Part shown: positions 53,201 to 60,932 of the stretch, piece by piece
Layout of the letters: every line of letters begins with the position of its first letter
Position numbering within the stretch: position 1 is the stretch's first letter
Assembly: GCF_900497595.1 (NCBI RefSeq)
Contig: NZ_UFQO01000001.1
Coordinates: 372,001-436,000, forward strand
DNA from: Treponema pectinovorum
GTDB lineage: Bacteria > Spirochaetota > Spirochaetia > Treponematales > Treponemataceae
DNA length: 64,000 nucleotides
Direction of reading: 5' to 3'
Translations under genes and position numbers: made by a program
The notes under the pieces: model-generated
Database searches by the model: none
Seen by the model: the letters and a program-made list of their open reading frames with translations, nothing else
What the model was told of the DNA's origin: nothing

Positions 53201-56102
53201 TTTGGTATCCGACATGGATGAAGAAAATACAAAAACTTCATATCTTACAAAGGATGCAGCCTACTCTCTTCCATCAGAAATCAAGCCTTGTTTAACGCCA
53301 CGAAAATCAAGCGATAATCCTATAAACTTAAAAAAAGAAAGCGAAGGTAATCAAGCAATAAAAACAGGTTTTACAGACTCTAAAATTTCAGGATATGCAA
53401 TTCCTGTTGAATGGGATTTTACAGGTTTTGAAAACGATACAACAGATGAAAATCCTTATTGGGCTGCTGTAAACTTAGATTTACCTGGAAACTCAAACCT
53501 GCTGCAAGAGGCAACTGCCTTTACGATTTCTTTAAAAAAAGAAATCTTGTCTCCTGATGATTTTGACATATATCTTCAACTTGGAATCGATGCTCAAAAC
53601 ACAGGACAAATCGAAGACAAAAATTTAATTCCAACCTGGCGCCTCACTTCAACTTCAGTAAATCCGTCATTAGAAGATGATGTAAAAGGATGGTTCAATA
53701 AAAGCGAAACCGACTGGCAGGAAATTACAATTTTTTTAGAAGAAAAAGACAGGGCACTTTTAGCGACAAAGCACGACGCTCGCATAATAGTAACCTCAAA
53801 GAAAACAATCGAAGGCACAATACTTGCAGGTCCTTACAAAGTTGAAGGCGTAGGGTTTTCTGTGACAAGTTCTGAAAATTCGCGGGTTTATAGTTTTACA
53901 AAAATGCTCTCAAATAAAAACTATGCAAAATCATTTGAATTCATACCAGATTCCTCAAGTACAGAGCCTAAAAATTTTTCTTTAAACCGATATCTTGATG
54001 AAATTGATTTTTCAAATTATGGACTTCTTACTTTTAGGCTGAAATTTTATGCAAAATCCTCTTCACCACCTTCGCCAAATTTTGAAAACTCAAAAATCGA
54101 GATAAAATTCGACAGGCCAAACGAAAGTGGAAGTTTTACAAACGCAATAAGTTTAACCTTGGAAGGAGATGACTTAAAATATCTCAACGATACAAACGAT
54201 TATTGTGATTTAACGATAGATTTGATAAATAAAAAGGCAAAAATCAAAGGAAAATCAACAACAAATAATCCAAAAATCGATTTAGAAACGATTGCCACAA
54301 GACTAAATATAGATTTTTCGACAGATCTAAAATCCACGATAGAATTGGAGTTGGATAAAGTTTATTTTTCACAAAGCAAGCCTTATTTTACAGTGCAGGA
54401 TAAAGCAAAATTTGCATGGAAAAAAGATGGTGCTGTAATTACAAAAAACGACTTTGCTATTTTACGCGATGTGGATTTTCAAGCGGAAGGGCAAACAAAC
54501 GCTTCCATAAAAAAAGATTCGGCTTTTTCAAAGATGTCTTTTTCAGGAAAAGCGCTTTCTTCATTTACAATTTTAAAACTAAAATTTCAAGGGGAAGCGA
54601 TTCACTCAAGCCAGTCAAATGTTCCTTTAAGTTCCGCAAACCACAGCATAAAAACAGAAAACAAGATATTTTCATTTTTAAGTGGCGAAGAAAGTTTTTA
54701 TTTTGAAAGCGAGCAAAAAAGTCTAAAAAAAACGGATCTCCTTTCAGCAGATTTTTCAAATTTTAGACTGCCTTTGAAAATCAATTTTTCTACAAATTCA
54801 TTTTTAGATTCCTGGAATGTAAAACAACAAGCGGCTTCTGTATTTTCTTTTACAACTTCCAATCTAAAATTTGGAGCGGATTTTGGTGTGGAACAAACTT
54901 CATCAAATTCTTCTAAAAATTCAAGCGAATATTTTAAAGATACCAATTATTTTCAAAGTTGGAAGAAAGCAACTCAACTTGCCTTCGATACAGGCGACAA
55001 AGATGCTTCAAAAAGAAATGTTGCAGGAAAAGCGAGCGTAGAATTGAACTTTTTTAATTCGGCTTTTAAACCTAAATATCTTTTTGAATCTAAAAATTCG
55101 TATAAAAACTCAAACATAACGATTTATTCCGATTCAATAAGCCAGAGTTTTTCTTTTCCATTTTCTTTTAAATCTCAATCTTTTAATTTCTCTTGGACAA
55201 AAACTTCTGGAGGAGTTTCAAAAACAAGCACAGGCGGAAATTATCAAAGCGATTTGAACAATCTGTATTCAACTTTAAAAGAGCGGCAATGGTATTTTTC
55301 TACAATTCCAATATACGATCTTGTAAGCGACGATTTAAGCAAAAGCGTTTTAGAAAATTCTTTAGACGAAAAAAAATCTGTGCAATCTTTGTATTACGAA
55401 AGTCTTTATTCGTTGCAATGGAAACGAAGATTTTTGGGAACTTTTACGGATTTTTTGATTCCAACAAACGCAGTTTTAGCTTTTGAGCGAAATCTTAAAA
55501 CATCTTCATCGGTTGCAGACTTATACAAACTCAAAGGGATTTTTTCATTTTATGCTTTAAATGTCTTTGGTAAAAAAAGTGCTTTAAGATTTTTCAATTT
55601 TTTTGAGCAGGATGAATACACGACTTCTCTTACCGTTACGATGAAAATTCCTAAAAATAATCCAAACGCCTGTTCATTCCTGCTGTCGTTATATCAACAG
55701 GACAGTTTTTACATACGACAGAATGAAACTTTAAAAGCGGGATTTGAATTTTCTTTTGAAGATAAAGATAACCTTGCTGCAAAAACGACCTTTGTCTATA
55801 AGCGATTGGGGAAAAATTCGTTTTTAGAAAGTGCAATCCAGTATTTTTCAAAAAATTATGTAAAAGACAGCAAAAATCTTTCGCGAACAGACAGCTTTAA
55901 TTTTTCGCACACGCGCTCGTCGTCATCAACAAACCAAAGCATCACAAAAAAGTACGATTTTAGTTACAGTCATCTTTTAGACATAAGGATAAATCAATAC
56001 ACAGAATTAAATACAAATCTCGGTTTTTCTTATGCAAACACAATCGATAAAATCATTACGATAAGTGCGACTGGCGGAATTGGGGCGACGATTAAATTTT
56101 AA
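50229..56102 (+). CDS. dinB: DNA polymerase IV fused in frame to a large outer-membrane-like protein
   Basis: One continuous frame of 1957 codons. Residues 1-388 are a complete Y-family polymerase: HVDLDAFFASVE (Asp9), SIDEAFIDL (Asp105-Glu106), LPLKKIWGIGEKT and a clamp-binding motif QSELFDF (351-357). Right after RARLLK (383-388) comes a signal-peptide-like segment (389-414) and then about 1540 residues of beta-rich, Ser/Asn/Phe-rich sequence ending GIGATIKF, with the terminal aromatic of a barrel protein. No ATG, GTG or usable TTG lies between the halves in any frame. Each half alone would be a normal gene. It may be a real fusion or a second gene with a non-standard start; a sequencing error would not create it easily. 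Confidence 0.8.
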   Translation: MKKQYLHVDLDAFFASVELIDHPQWKNLPLIVGGKPEDRRSVVSTASYEARKYGVHSAMPTVTAVKLCPNAIFVHPRMERYFEFSEKVMEIFKSYSPDVHQISIDEAFIDLTGTEKLFGPASQTAKKIKNEVFEKTGLTVSVGLATTKYLAKLASEIKKPDGFFEVEEGKETDFMLSLPLKKIWGIGEKTLIQLNKNGIKTTQQLYQKPKNLLCVLFGEATGNFLYNAVRGQEKETFNQPAKTHSLSAENTYSWSLTENFAIDTALLELCHTVIWRMHKENVKSFTACVKIRYDDFTTITIQETSEHCISSLDDLFERAKKLFYKKADISKGIRLLGVALQNIKDANDFVQSELFDFEDEKKRKLEEAILKTEKKLKGVTITRARLLKGKDLKSIFLFFSISLISLLFPAKMHSQSTLITEREADGAGAIVFDSTKLEPQIDWNKPSIFNYKISDKNIEFTTMGYWKSFFSSAWTSTFGYSNSTAQTISTPIFSNQVDLNLRLLLDKKYYFEANFADNFDTNTLALGYYGENFIKEARIANRGIKFPSIYSIDELGRGIGGGNNLAPGLSLHFEKENWSGDFVLRYENLESKSKTWYGSNSVSTNEIPLEDFMTGFQYVFPSRDAVLAIKNIYVESVNGSYSDSFGRKYKRLDSSQYLLSAANNSIFLSKEAKAYKTKSALPCIAVEYDSSYQTAALLELGSWGTAETPGSEFLGKTQKIFKKDDLANFSIPLKGTIDGSEVYYIQYQSRFSPYASASRYDAGIISSGEASVIYTSTKISSTEYSAILDDDNFSQILKDFFSNTHIYAEVFKQSSKDFLSPEYRFPFSKDCPNIYLGYKKENDLVLAIRTYNSTSRFEIGTGAVEGSVRAYKNGIQDSNAKYDSKSGTVKLSGDFSSSDRIVIQWYEDSPSNSGTVTSAGGISKRLSSKINTDLSFAARWPLMQNEKYSKTAQGSLGYINLAGGIEYSGKNFKIKNVAGVGFEQVNTSGIFLVSDMDEENTKTSYLTKDAAYSLPSEIKPCLTPRKSSDNPINLKKESEGNQAIKTGFTDSKISGYAIPVEWDFTGFENDTTDENPYWAAVNLDLPGNSNLLQEATAFTISLKKEILSPDDFDIYLQLGIDAQNTGQIEDKNLIPTWRLTSTSVNPSLEDDVKGWFNKSETDWQEITIFLEEKDRALLATKHDARIIVTSKKTIEGTILAGPYKVEGVGFSVTSSENSRVYSFTKMLSNKNYAKSFEFIPDSSSTEPKNFSLNRYLDEIDFSNYGLLTFRLKFYAKSSSPPSPNFENSKIEIKFDRPNESGSFTNAISLTLEGDDLKYLNDTNDYCDLTIDLINKKAKIKGKSTTNNPKIDLETIATRLNIDFSTDLKSTIELELDKVYFSQSKPYFTVQDKAKFAWKKDGAVITKNDFAILRDVDFQAEGQTNASIKKDSAFSKMSFSGKALSSFTILKLKFQGEAIHSSQSNVPLSSANHSIKTENKIFSFLSGEESFYFESEQKSLKKTDLLSADFSNFRLPLKINFSTNSFLDSWNVKQQAASVFSFTTSNLKFGADFGVEQTSSNSSKNSSEYFKDTNYFQSWKKATQLAFDTGDKDASKRNVAGKASVELNFFNSAFKPKYLFESKNSYKNSNITIYSDSISQSFSFPFSFKSQSFNFSWTKTSGGVSKTSTGGNYQSDLNNLYSTLKERQWYFSTIPIYDLVSDDLSKSVLENSLDEKKSVQSLYYESLYSLQWKRRFLGTFTDFLIPTNAVLAFERNLKTSSSVADLYKLKGIFSFYALNVFGKKSALRFFNFFEQDEYTTSLTVTMKIPKNNPNACSFLLSLYQQDSFYIRQNETLKAGFEFSFEDKDNLAAKTTFVYKRLGKNSFLESAIQYFSKNYVKDSKNLSRTDSFNFSHTRSSSSTNQSITKKYDFSYSHLLDIRINQYTELNTNLGFSYANTIDKIITISATGGIGATIKF
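51390..51473 (+). other. Internal signal-peptide segment of the DinB fusion
   Basis: This codes for residues 388-415: a positive n-region (KGKDLK), a hydrophobic core (SIFLFFSISLISLLF) and a c-region PAKMHS before Gln. Cleavage before Gln is the pattern of other exported proteins in the window (genes at 3913, 24491, 42474 and 56116). There is no start codon in the 90 bases before the core. Confidence 0.7.
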
Positions 56103-56115
56103 TTTTTTCTCTCAC

Positions 56116-58191
56116 TTATTCCAACGGAGCAAAATATCCGCTGTCGTCTCTGCCAGAGCGATTCATAAGATAAGTTTCCACTTCTACAGGAAGATATTTT
56201 TCTCCAAAGGCTTTGCTTTGTGAAGATGTATAAGAAAGCATATAGATTCCATTTGGAATATTGATTATGTCTTCAATTACGGATGAAAGCCCTCTGCTTT
56301 GGTACACATAATAAGACTTTCCTTCTGTATGTTCACAGATATACGAAATTTCTTTTGAAGTCGCGAAATTAGAAACAGAAACAGTGGAAAAACTAATCGA
56401 ATTGTTGTTTAAATATGAAGTTAAATCCGTAAGATTGTAACGCTCAAAAGAGTTAGCTCCTACATTTCCAGTTCCAATTAAAATTATCGCGCGTTTTGGC
56501 TGAGCATTTATCAAGGAATTTGCTGCAAGCCTGATTGCACCGTCAATCGAATAATTTGCGGTGAGCGGATTTTTTACAGATTTTAAACTGAATTTTTCAA
56601 GTCCAGAAGGCGCGCCTTCGTATTCCTGAACTGGAACTCGACCAGCACTTACAAGCCTTACAGTTCCTTTGTTTTTCATAGCAGAAGCGATTTCTCTAAC
56701 TGCAGTTTCTATCGCTTGTGAATAATTTTCAGTTTCTAAACTTCTGTCTATAATAAAAGTGATGTCAGCAAAGTCGTTTGCGTAAGCGGCACCCAAAAAA
56801 CGATAATTTTGTACAGCACCTTTTTTTTCTGTAACGACAAAATTTTGCTCTTTTAAGCCTACAAGCCCCTGCCTGTGCCTGTTTTCAACCTTTACTTCGA
56901 GCGTAACTTCTGGGAATTTCTGAGAATTCACTCTTTCTATCTGAACAAAAAGTCCGCCAACAAGTTCAGACATTTTTGCCATAACATAAATTTCGTTTGT
57001 GAGGTAGTCACTTGCCAAAAGATTTCCGTTGACATCTGGAACACAGCAGGTCAATTTTGAAGGCGCATTGCCAGTATTTGCGTTTTCAAAAATGCTACCA
57101 GTCGAAACATCTATCGAATAAATCTTATTTTTGTCGCAGATTACAAGAAAATTTCCCCATTTTTTTATCGCTTCAGGATGAACAAAAGTCTTTTCCCTGC
57201 ATAAAAGTCCAAGATAGTTTCCAGAAGTGTCAAACTTGTATATTGCCCCTGTTACGCAATCGGCAACAAAAACCGTCGAATCAACAATCGCAATTCCTGT
57301 AGGCGCTTTTAGCCTTGAAGAGCCAAAGAAAAAAAGCCCCGTCCCTTCTTTGTCAAAAACGTTTATCCTGGAATTTCCAAAGTCAGAAACGTATATGTTA
57401 CCAGAATCGTCTGTTGCCAAATACTGCGGGCCTATGATATTTCCAACGCCTGCGCCTTTTTTCCCGAATGATTTTAAAAATCTTCCTTTTGAATTAAAAA
57501 GGCTAAGTCTGTCTCCTGCAAATTCGCTAACCAAAAGGTTCCCATCATTAAGGCGAATTATATCCATTGGTCTGTCAAAACCAGTAAGAGAACCATTGCT
57601 CCTTTCATAGACAAAACCGTTTATATCCATCCGCAGTAGTTCATTAGAACCGTAAGCAACAAGCCAAACACTTCCGTCAGGATTTGGCAGAAGAGAAACA
57701 GGCTGGCTGAATATCAGATTTTTTCCGTCGGATGAGTTTCCCTTATATGTGCCACTTTCTGTGTATTTAAAAGTATTTTCATCCGAATTGTCATTTATTC
57801 GTCTTTCCCGAACAATTTCTATCTTGTTTTGGAGCAAAAGTCCGCCATAGCCGTTGTCGCTTGCAAGTTTCCACTGTGCGAGGGCGGTTCCTTCAAGCCC
57901 TGCTCGGTAATACGCTTTTCCAAGCCAATCTATTATTATGTTTTCGGAAGGAAGATACGATAAAGCCTTTTCAAACTGAAGGATTGCATCGTTATAACTG
58001 CCACGATAATAGGACTGAACTCCCATTCTAAATTCTTCTTCGGCAAAACCTGCATTTGCAGAACGCGCTCCAGTTGCACTCAAAGCCATTGATTCTTGAC
58101 TGGTAAAAGCAAAATTTTGTGAAAAAATCGAATTTAAATTAAAAAAAATTACAACGAAAACAAAAAACTTAAAGAATCTGTCTTTTTTCAT
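56116..58191 (-). CDS. Exported TPR-NHL protein with von Willebrand A-like C-terminus
   Basis: A 691-residue protein. A signal peptide (about 1-24, ending IFS before Gln) leads to a TPR pair (about 55-115, YRGSYNDAILQFEKALSYLP), then five to six NHL beta-propeller repeats (about 150-400), then a vWA-like domain (about 480-680). The vWA metal site reads DRSLE where DxSxS is usual, so metal binding is doubtful. Domains suggest a periplasmic or surface binding scaffold. It runs convergent with the DinB fusion, 13 bases apart, and is followed upstream by a TPR gene. Confidence 0.78.
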   Translation of the reverse strand: MKKDRFFKFFVFVVIFFNLNSIFSQNFAFTSQESMALSATGARSANAGFAEEEFRMGVQSYYRGSYNDAILQFEKALSYLPSENIIIDWLGKAYYRAGLEGTALAQWKLASDNGYGGLLLQNKIEIVRERRINDNSDENTFKYTESGTYKGNSSDGKNLIFSQPVSLLPNPDGSVWLVAYGSNELLRMDINGFVYERSNGSLTGFDRPMDIIRLNDGNLLVSEFAGDRLSLFNSKGRFLKSFGKKGAGVGNIIGPQYLATDDSGNIYVSDFGNSRINVFDKEGTGLFFFGSSRLKAPTGIAIVDSTVFVADCVTGAIYKFDTSGNYLGLLCREKTFVHPEAIKKWGNFLVICDKNKIYSIDVSTGSIFENANTGNAPSKLTCCVPDVNGNLLASDYLTNEIYVMAKMSELVGGLFVQIERVNSQKFPEVTLEVKVENRHRQGLVGLKEQNFVVTEKKGAVQNYRFLGAAYANDFADITFIIDRSLETENYSQAIETAVREIASAMKNKGTVRLVSAGRVPVQEYEGAPSGLEKFSLKSVKNPLTANYSIDGAIRLAANSLINAQPKRAIILIGTGNVGANSFERYNLTDLTSYLNNNSISFSTVSVSNFATSKEISYICEHTEGKSYYVYQSRGLSSVIEDIINIPNGIYMLSYTSSQSKAFGEKYLPVEVETYLMNRSGRDDSGYFAPLE

Positions 58192-58192
58192 C

Positions 58193-58882
58193 TTATTTTA
58201 TTTCCACCTGTGCGATTTTTAGATGTTCGAGAATTTCTTCATTTTGAGGTTTTAATGAATAAGCCTGAAGCAGATATTTTTGTGCATCTTCTTTTAATCC
58301 AAGTTTAAAATAAATCCAACCTGCCGAATCCAAACAAGCTGCAGAGTTCGGTTGTCTGTCCAAAGCCTTTTTACAATACGAAAGTGCTTTGGTCAAATCT
58401 TTTTCCTCGCAAGCAAGCACATATCCCATTCCGTTTAGAGCGGTAACATTTTCCGGCTCATAGTCCAAAGCTTTTTTATAATATTCAATGCATTTTTCAA
58501 TTTCTTTTTGCTGCCAAGCTATATATGCAAGAGAAGAATAAACGCTAGCAGGACGATAGCCTGTTTCCAGCAATTTGTTCAATTCAAAATCCGCAAGCCG
58601 CTTTTTGCCAGTCATAGCATAGATAACTGCAAGAAGATACCGGCATTGAAAAACTCGAGGACTTTCTTTTTCTGCGGTAACAACCTGCTCCAAATACAAA
58701 AGAGCGTCGTCATAGCGTTCAAGCCTTGCATAGCAAAGCCCAATGTAGTAGGCGAGTTCGATGTTGTCGCAATTAGAATTTTCTGGGAGCGAGATAAAAA
58801 AAGTAAGGGCGGAAGTGTAATCGCCTTTGTTATAGAGTTCTATACCTTCCGAAAGAATCGAAGTTTTTTCTTTATTGCTCAC
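58193..58882 (-). CDS. Cytoplasmic TPR-repeat protein
   Basis: A 229-residue protein made almost wholly of five to six tetratricopeptide repeats (for example IELAYYIGLCYARLERYDDALLYLE and LNGMGYVLACEEKDLTKALSYCKKAL, each in part), with no signal peptide. TPR proteins are protein-binding scaffolds; no partner is known. Its stop is one base before the next gene (56116-58191), which also starts with TPRs, so they may work together. It follows surE by 24 bases. Confidence 0.83.
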   Translation of the reverse strand: MSNKEKTSILSEGIELYNKGDYTSALTFFISLPENSNCDNIELAYYIGLCYARLERYDDALLYLEQVVTAEKESPRVFQCRYLLAVIYAMTGKKRLADFELNKLLETGYRPASVYSSLAYIAWQQKEIEKCIEYYKKALDYEPENVTALNGMGYVLACEEKDLTKALSYCKKALDRQPNSAACLDSAGWIYFKLGLKEDAQKYLLQAYSLKPQNEEILEHLKIAQVEIK

Positions 58883-58906
58883 CTACCCACCTCGCACAAA
58901 AATGTT

Positions 58907-59683
58907 TTAAAAAACAAAACTTACATTTTGGCTCTTATAATCTACAAAATCTACAGGCTCTGCGTGAAACCTTGTTATTGCAATATACCCATGGCAAACA
59001 GCCTCGTATTCGTTTTCTTCTTTGCCAGTAGTATTTAAAGTTCCGCTTCTAAAACAACTTTCAAAAGAATCTTCAGAAATTTTTGCTAACTCGATTTTAT
59101 CCTTATAGTCTCTTATGCACAAGGATGTAAATTTTGCACCTTTATAGGATGTTTGAGAGAGCGCATTTATGCTGATTACGCAATCTGGTCTGTATAACGA
59201 TATTAACAAAAAAATATTATCCTTTACAAAGTTTGCAAGTGCATCAAAATCGTAGCCTTCATGGCAATACTCGCCTTTTGGACTTTTTAAGCTTAAAGCG
59301 ATTCCTGGAATTCCATACAAAACAGCCTGTCTTGCAGCAGCAACAGTACCGGAATATATGCAATCTGTTCCCATATTTGAACCTTTATTTATTCCAGAAA
59401 TCACCGCATCAAATTTTACGTTGTCAAAAATGCTCGAACGCATGGCAGAAATAACACAGTCAGCAGGATAGCCAGAACATGAAAAAGAATTTTCACCTTT
59501 TCTTACAAAGGTTAAAGGACTGTCCATTATTATGTGCGACGAGACAGCAGAACGATTTGAGGCAGGAGCCAAAACATAAATATTTGCAATGTCTTGTAGC
59601 TTTTCTTGAAGAATTTTTATTCCCAAAGAATCTATTCCATCATCATTTGTTAAGAGCAAGTTAAGTTTTTTTTTGCTAACCAA
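58907..59683 (-). CDS. surE: 5'-nucleotidase/phosphatase SurE
   Basis: A 258-residue metallophosphatase that removes phosphate from nucleoside monophosphates, best known for stationary-phase survival. The N-terminal LLTNDDGIDSLGI carries the two metal-binding aspartates, and ASNRSAVSSHIIM and SGINKGSNMG are also family signatures. It starts with TTG, inside the last eight bases of the galactokinase-like gene. Confidence 0.94.
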   Translation of the reverse strand: MVSKKKLNLLLTNDDGIDSLGIKILQEKLQDIANIYVLAPASNRSAVSSHIIMDSPLTFVRKGENSFSCSGYPADCVISAMRSSIFDNVKFDAVISGINKGSNMGTDCIYSGTVAAARQAVLYGIPGIALSLKSPKGEYCHEGYDFDALANFVKDNIFLLISLYRPDCVISINALSQTSYKGAKFTSLCIRDYKDKIELAKISEDSFESCFRSGTLNTTGKEENEYEAVCHGYIAITRFHAEPVDFVDYKSQNVSFVF

Positions 59684-60863
59684 GAATTTTTACTCCACCA
59701 GACGGTTTTACTTCATAGCATGAAGGTTTGAAACCAAAAATCTTTTCGTATTCTACCAAAGTATTTCTAAAATTTTCTTCATCGCAGCGATTCATTATCG
59801 TATAAGTCATGCGACCAAAGCCCTTGCCTGTTATGCGGCCGCAAGAAACTGGATTTCTAGAATCTTCGATATTCGGATTTATTTCCTGCAATCTTTTTAA
59901 AATCCAGTCTATTTCTGGACAGGAAAGTTCATAGCCGTCCCGCATGCTTTTATGGCTGTGGTTTACAGCTCTGGCAAAACCACCAAATTCTTTTGCATTT
60001 AGCGATTTTTGTGCTTCCATGACAAAATTATGCTCTTTCATTATGCAAGTCAATCTTCGCCTCATATCTTCTTTTACAACCGACAAAACTTCGTTTATTT
60101 CAGTTGGATTATCCTCGTAAATCCAACCTCCATACGCGTTAGTTTTTCTTTCTTTTAGTTCTCCAAGCAAAAGAACATTTTCTGGCTGCTGAATAGATTC
60201 TTCATTCCACATTTCAACCCTGGGAACTTTTGCGTCTGTTAAAAGTATAACCTTATCTTCAAAATCAAACGGAATTAAATCGCACGAATATTTGCCATAA
60301 TCTGTTAAAACGACATTTCCTTCTTTTGAGTAAATCGCTGCAAAATTATCTGCAATATAATTTTCGATGTTTAAAAATAGCTTGTTTCCCCGCTCTACAA
60401 CCTGCAAAAGCTGTGCATCTGAGCACGGTAGATTAAAAAGTTTTCTTATAGCATAAGCACAGGCGATTTTTATAGCAGTTGTTATTCCACAGCCAGCAGA
60501 AGGCAAAACTTCAGAATAAATTGTAAAATCCATTCCATTTAGTTCAAAACCGCCAGATGTAAATCCGTATACGATTGCCTTTATTGCATTTGCCCATTTG
60601 TCTTCTTTTCTGAATTTTATCGAAGGTAAGGTTGATTTTTTTCGATCTTCAAGCTGACTAAAATAAAAACGAAGAGATGCGTCTTGCCTAGCAGAAACGC
60701 ACACATAAACAGGAAGGTCTACAGCCATAGAAAGAGTTTTATCCTTTGCAAACCAGCTGTGTTCGCCTATAAGATGAAATCGCCCATTTGCAACTGCCGT
60801 TACCGAAGGTCTTTTTTTGTACTCTGCAATGTGTTCCTCTTGTGCAAGCAGCGCTTGATCCAT
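59676..60863 (-). CDS. GHMP kinase related to galactokinase, altered sugar site
   Basis: A 395-residue GHMP sugar kinase. Motif 1 is GRFHLIGEHSWF (27-38); true galactokinases have GEHTDYN, and the sugar-contacting Asp is replaced by Trp37. Motif 2 is LPSAGCGITTA (120-130) in place of the usual GLSSSA loop. The base Asp172 (IADN) and the C-terminal GRITGKGFGRM are kept. A kinase of an unusual sugar or related compound is more likely than classical galactokinase. It overlaps surE. Confidence 0.78.
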   Translation of the reverse strand: MDQALLAQEEHIAEYKKRPSVTAVANGRFHLIGEHSWFAKDKTLSMAVDLPVYVCVSARQDASLRFYFSQLEDRKKSTLPSIKFRKEDKWANAIKAIVYGFTSGGFELNGMDFTIYSEVLPSAGCGITTAIKIACAYAIRKLFNLPCSDAQLLQVVERGNKLFLNIENYIADNFAAIYSKEGNVVLTDYGKYSCDLIPFDFEDKVILLTDAKVPRVEMWNEESIQQPENVLLLGELKERKTNAYGGWIYEDNPTEINEVLSVVKEDMRRRLTCIMKEHNFVMEAQKSLNAKEFGGFARAVNHSHKSMRDGYELSCPEIDWILKRLQEINPNIEDSRNPVSCGRITGKGFGRMTYTIMNRCDEENFRNTLVEYEKIFGFKPSCYEVKPSGGVKILG

Positions 60864-60878
60864 ACTTTTCCCACCGAA

Positions 60879-60907
60879 TATTTATTTTTAATTATTGCCA
60901 TTTGCAA
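60879..60907 (-). promoter_or_regulatory. Possible promoter of the galactokinase-like operon
   Basis: Minus strand: TTGCAA (60902-60907), a 17-base spacer, TAAATA (60879-60884), then a 15-base leader with GGTGGG before the ATG at 60863. The TTGCAA is palindromic and might also serve lnt, but no suitable -10 for lnt lies before its ATG. Confidence 0.45.
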
Positions 60908-60932
60908 TTATTGTTTATAAAATGATATTATA

